Source: Microtetraspora glauca (GTDB lineage Bacteria > Actinomycetota > Actinomycetes > Streptosporangiales > Streptosporangiaceae). Taken from it: a stretch of DNA of 64,000 nt. Below, in pieces: positions 61,275 to 64,000 of this stretch. The translations under genes and the position numbers were made by a program. The notes beneath the pieces are model-generated. The model saw only the letters and a program-made list of their open reading frames with translations. It searched no databases and was not told the origin of the DNA. The stretch is taken from positions 124,001 to 188,000 of the forward strand of contig BBYL01000018.1 in NCBI GenBank assembly GCA_001570385.1, read 5' to 3'. Numbering within the stretch: position 1 is the first letter of the stretch; the number at the start of each line of letters is the position of its first letter.

Positions 61275-62483
61275 ATGCCGATCGGACTCAACACGGGCGA
61301 CTCCGCCTGGGTGCTCGTGAGCACCGCGATGGTGCTGCTCATGACCCCGGGCCTGGCGTTCTTCTACGGCGGAATGGTCCGTGCGAAGAACGTATTCAGC
61401 ATGGTCTTCATGAGCTTCGTCTCGATCAGCATCGTGACGATCATCTGGTTCGGCTACGGCTACGGCCTCGCGTTCGGCAAGGACGCCGGCGGGCTCGGCC
61501 TGATCGGCTGGGGTGACTTCCGCTTCGCGGACGTCCTGCCGACGGACCTCACCGGCAGGGTCCCGACGTACGCCTTCGCGCTCTTCCAGCTCACGTTCGC
61601 GATCATCACGGTGGCGCTGATCAGCGGCTCGGTCGCCGGGCGCATCCGCGTCGGTCCGTGGATGGTCTTCTCCCTGTTGTGGTCGACCGTCGTCTACTCG
61701 CCGGTGGCGCACTGGGTGTTCGACCGTACGGGCTGGATCAACAAGATGGGGACGCTCGACTTCGCCGGAGGGCTGGTGGTCGAGCTGAACTCGGGGATGG
61801 CCGGGCTCGCGCTGGCGATCGCACTTGGGCCGGGCATCCGCTACCGGCGCAGGGAGCCGCCGGAGCCCAGCAACATCCCGATGGTCATGATCGGCCTGGC
61901 CCTGCTCTGGTTCGGCTGGTTCGGATTCAACGGCGGATCCGCGATGGCGGACGGCAGGGTCGCGGTCAACGCCTTCGCGAACACGTTCATCGCCGGCTGC
62001 TCCGGGATGCTCACCTGGATGGCGGTCGAATGGTTCAGGAAGCGGCGGCTCAGCAAGCTCGGCTCGGGCACCGGCGCCGTCGCCGGGCTGGTCGCCATCA
62101 CGCCCTCGTGCGCGTACGTGAACGTCGAGGGCGCCTTCGCGATCGGCATCTTCGCCGCGCTGGTCTGCTCGTTCGCGGTCCAGTGGAAGTTCGTGCTCGG
62201 GTACGACGACACGCTGGACGTGGTCGGGGTGCACGGCGCGGGCGGCGTCGTGGGCCTGCTCGCGCTCGGCTTCTTCTCGACCGGCTTTCTCGGCAGCGCT
62301 GGGCTGTTCTACGGCGGCGGGGGAGCGCTGCTCGGCAAGCAGGTCCTGGCGATCCTCGCGGTGATGTTCTACACCTTCGTCGTCACGTACCTGCTCGGCA
62401 AGCTCGTGGACAGGACGCTGCGGCTGAAGGAGACGGAGGAGGAGCAGCTCGCCGGATCGGACCTCCAGTTCGGCACGGAGTGA
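61275..62483 (+). CDS. amt: Ammonium transporter with Glu-His pore variant
   Basis: A 402-residue, eleven-helix Amt/Mep protein. Family motifs are FFYGGMVRAKNV and LDFAGGLVVELNSG. Alignment with E. coli AmtB puts Glu170 at the position of the first pore His (His168) and keeps His320 (GVHGAGG) at the second (His318); the Asp of DFAGG is present. Such Glu-His pores are known in yeast Mep1/Mep3. The C-terminus is short and no glnK is adjacent. It is divergent from the urea/urease operon and completes a local nitrogen-acquisition set. The ATG at 61275 is better spaced from GAGG than a GTG one codon earlier. Confidence 0.93.
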   Translation: MPIGLNTGDSAWVLVSTAMVLLMTPGLAFFYGGMVRAKNVFSMVFMSFVSISIVTIIWFGYGYGLAFGKDAGGLGLIGWGDFRFADVLPTDLTGRVPTYAFALFQLTFAIITVALISGSVAGRIRVGPWMVFSLLWSTVVYSPVAHWVFDRTGWINKMGTLDFAGGLVVELNSGMAGLALAIALGPGIRYRRREPPEPSNIPMVMIGLALLWFGWFGFNGGSAMADGRVAVNAFANTFIAGCSGMLTWMAVEWFRKRRLSKLGSGTGAVAGLVAITPSCAYVNVEGAFAIGIFAALVCSFAVQWKFVLGYDDTLDVVGVHGAGGVVGLLALGFFSTGFLGSAGLFYGGGGALLGKQVLAILAVMFYTFVVTYLLGKLVDRTLRLKETEEEQLAGSDLQFGTE

Positions 62484-62596
62484 CGCTCACGGGGGCGGAG
62501 CGCCTGGAGGGCCGGGGATCACCGGGCGGCCGGACGGCGAGCTCGCCTTCGCGGGCGCGGACCTCGCCGCCACGACCGCGCGCCACGGGGGATCTG

Positions 62597-63145
62597 CTAA
62601 CGGACCTTGACCCAGCCCCTGCCGATGAGGTCGTCCCTGGTGATCTCGTCGAGGTAGTCCCCGATGCTGCCGCCGTAGTCCAGCGTCACGGGCGCCCAGT
62701 AGTGCGACGCGCGGAACTTTCCGTAGTAGCTGGACTTGAGCCACACGTTGAACGACATGGTGATCTTGGTGTAGTCGAGCGAGCGGACCACGCAGTACAC
62801 CCCGTAGTTTCCCGCGGAGTTCCGCTTCTGGGCGCCGCACTTGGCGCCCCTGGGCTTGGTCACGAACCTGACCTTCGACACGATGCCGTGCGGCAGGTCC
62901 GTCTCCAGGACGAGCGCCTCGTCGTCGATCTGGTCGGGACGGGTGACCGTGAAGGTGAAGCGGACGGGGCTGCCCCTCCTGATCGCCGAGGGGTAGGTCA
63001 CCCGGACCTTGGTCGTCCGCCGCTCGACCGTGGAGGAAGCGGCGGACGCGTGCGCCTTGGACGACTCGGTGACGGCGTGCGCCGGGACGGGGGACATGAG
63101 GAGCGCCGCCGCGAGACATGTGGCAGCGGTGAGGAACCTACGCAT
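62597..63145 (-). CDS. Secreted protein of unknown function
   Basis: A 182-residue protein with a Sec signal peptide (cleavage near AHA-VT, residue 24). The mature part is beta-rich with two Cys (in AKCGAQ and YCVVRS) that could form a disulfide, and aromatic-rich C-terminal segments such as YYGKFRASHYWAPVTLDYGG. AGAGGG precedes the ATG. I recognise no family. Confidence 0.75.
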   Translation of the reverse strand: MRRFLTAATCLAAALLMSPVPAHAVTESSKAHASAASSTVERRTTKVRVTYPSAIRRGSPVRFTFTVTRPDQIDDEALVLETDLPHGIVSKVRFVTKPRGAKCGAQKRNSAGNYGVYCVVRSLDYTKITMSFNVWLKSSYYGKFRASHYWAPVTLDYGGSIGDYLDEITRDDLIGRGWVKVR

Positions 63146-63329
63146 GATCGCCCTCTGCTTGGGGAGTGTCGATTCGCTGGTGCACTCTTACGATCACAAG
63201 AGGGGATCTGTCCGGCAAGCACTTTTTGTCCACTCGTCACCCTCCGTCCGGGGGATGTTCGTGGACGGCGTCCTCCCCCCAGGGCCGCGATGACCGTACG
63301 GCCGTGAGGGGAGAAGCGGGGAAGGTACG

Positions 63330-63725
63330 TCAGTCGTCGTCCCCGGCGTCGTGGCCGCTGTCGTCGGTGCCGGTGTGACGCTGGTGGTGGTCGCCGCGGT
63401 CGTCATGGTGGTCGGCCTCGTTCTTCAGGACCGACCCCTTCACCGCGTCGACGGTGATCTCCCGAGCGGCGCCCTTGGCGGTCCGCAGTTCGATGTCCCA
63501 GACCTGGCGTCCGTGCTCCCACTCCAGCTCGGTGGCGGTGACCCAGCCGCCGGGAACCTTGGCGAGGGCCGCCCGTACCGCCTGCTCGTTCGAGACCGCG
63601 GGCGCCTTTGCCGCGGACGGGGAGGCGGAGGGGGCGGAAGCCTGGTCCGCGGCGAAGGCGGCGGTCCCGCCGGCGGTGATGGCGGCCGCCGCGGCGAGTC
63701 CGGCGATGATCGTGAGCTTGCGCAT
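63330..63725 (-). CDS. PepSY-domain exported protein with His/Asp tail
   Basis: A 131-residue protein with a signal peptide (ending near AFA-AD). It contains one PepSY-like domain: SNEQAVRAALAKVPGGWVTATELEWEHGRQVWDIEL (seen as VRAALAKVPGGWV and VWDIELRT), then REITVDAVKGSVL. The C-terminus is a metal-binding-looking HHDDRGDHHQRH stretch. PepSY proteins are often encoded beside sensor kinases and may modulate them. GGAGG lies six bases before the ATG at 63725. The kinase gene is immediately upstream on the same strand. Confidence 0.85.
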   Translation of the reverse strand: MRKLTIIAGLAAAAAITAGGTAAFAADQASAPSASPSAAKAPAVSNEQAVRAALAKVPGGWVTATELEWEHGRQVWDIELRTAKGAAREITVDAVKGSVLKNEADHHDDRGDHHQRHTGTDDSGHDAGDDD

Positions 63726-63816
63726 TCTGACCTCCGGTGCGTTCGGTGTCCTTGCTGACACCCGAAGGTTCTCCTGATCGGTCATAGCGGCGAGCTTCCG
63801 GAACCCTAACGAGGAG

Positions 63817-64000
63817 TTAATTCGGCGGAGGCCCGAGTTCCACGATGACGAACGCGCCCCCGTCCGGCCCTCCGGCCGTCTCCAGCGAGCCGCCCGACCG
63901 TTCGGCGGCCCGCCGGGTGATGTCCAGCCCGAGGCCGGTGGAGGCGCCGCCGCTCACCCCGCGCCGCGCCGGGTCGCCGCCGCCGAAGCCCGGCCCCTCG
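63817..64000 (-). CDS. Sensor histidine kinase, C-terminal end only
   Basis: The last 60 or so residues of a histidine kinase ATPase domain: GFGGGDPARRG, then the G2-box STGLGLDITRRAAERSGGSLE and a terminal beta-strand AFVIVELGP. The 5' part lies beyond the right edge. Two-component systems with a PepSY gene downstream are common in actinobacteria. Confidence 0.82.
   Translation of the reverse strand, partial: EGPGFGGGDPARRGVSGGASTGLGLDITRRAAERSGGSLETAGGPDGGAFVIVELGPPPN

Overview
The window is very GC-rich, uses GTG starts heavily, is packed with ATGA/GTGA gene overlaps, and has several promoters whose -10 box lies 6-9 bases from the start codon (leaderless transcription). Together with an ECF42-type sigma factor, a KstR2-like regulator and a group 1h [NiFe] hydrogenase, this points to a filamentous actinobacterium, plausibly of the Streptosporangiaceae type. 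I see no tRNA, rRNA, insertion sequence or CRISPR array.

Layout. 1-5 kb: an edge-truncated MFS exporter, a YCII/ECF42 sigma pair, and a second MFS exporter divergent from soxR with a near-consensus SoxR box between them. 5-20 kb: an Lrp-type regulator divergent from tryptophan 2,3-dioxygenase, then two coupled NRPS genes on the minus strand (A-T-C-A-T, then C-A-T-C-A-T-TE). The second carries a Cys-type thioesterase and a whole MFS exporter fused at its C-terminus. 20-26 kb: acyl-CoA catabolism of steroid type, with a minus-strand echA-fadE-fadE operon facing a plus-strand SDR-kstR2-fadA6 operon. 26-28 kb: a polytopic GT-C-like membrane protein and a PadR regulator. 28-35.5 kb: a minus-strand operon for a high-affinity (group 1h) hydrogenase with maturation protease and several small accessory proteins.

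35.8-51.9 kb is the most striking part. A secreted beta-propeller phytase, a lipoprotein solute-binding protein of the ferric/phosphate-ester family and a GntR regulator are followed by a nearly gapless 12-gene operon. That operon encodes inositol-catabolic enzymes (IolG-, IolE-, IolC-, Cgl0158-aldolase- and IolD-like), a PiT phosphate transporter with a DUF47/PhoU-like partner, an ABC permease and ATPase, two HAD phosphatases and an inositol monophosphatase. Related 14-bp words lie upstream of the binding protein, the regulator and the operon. I read it as one regulon that cuts phytate outside the cell, imports the inositol phosphate, strips and disposes of phosphate inside, and burns the inositol ring.

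52-54 kb: a NERD-domain protein, an alpha/beta hydrolase and a small conserved-looking protein. 54-62.5 kb: nitrogen acquisition, with a minus-strand urea channel and urease operon (ureA, a CbiX-like His-tailed protein, ureB, C, F, G, D; no ureE) divergent from an ammonium transporter that has Glu in place of the first pore His. 62.5-64 kb: a secreted protein of unknown function, a PepSY-domain protein and the C-terminal end of a sensor histidine kinase.
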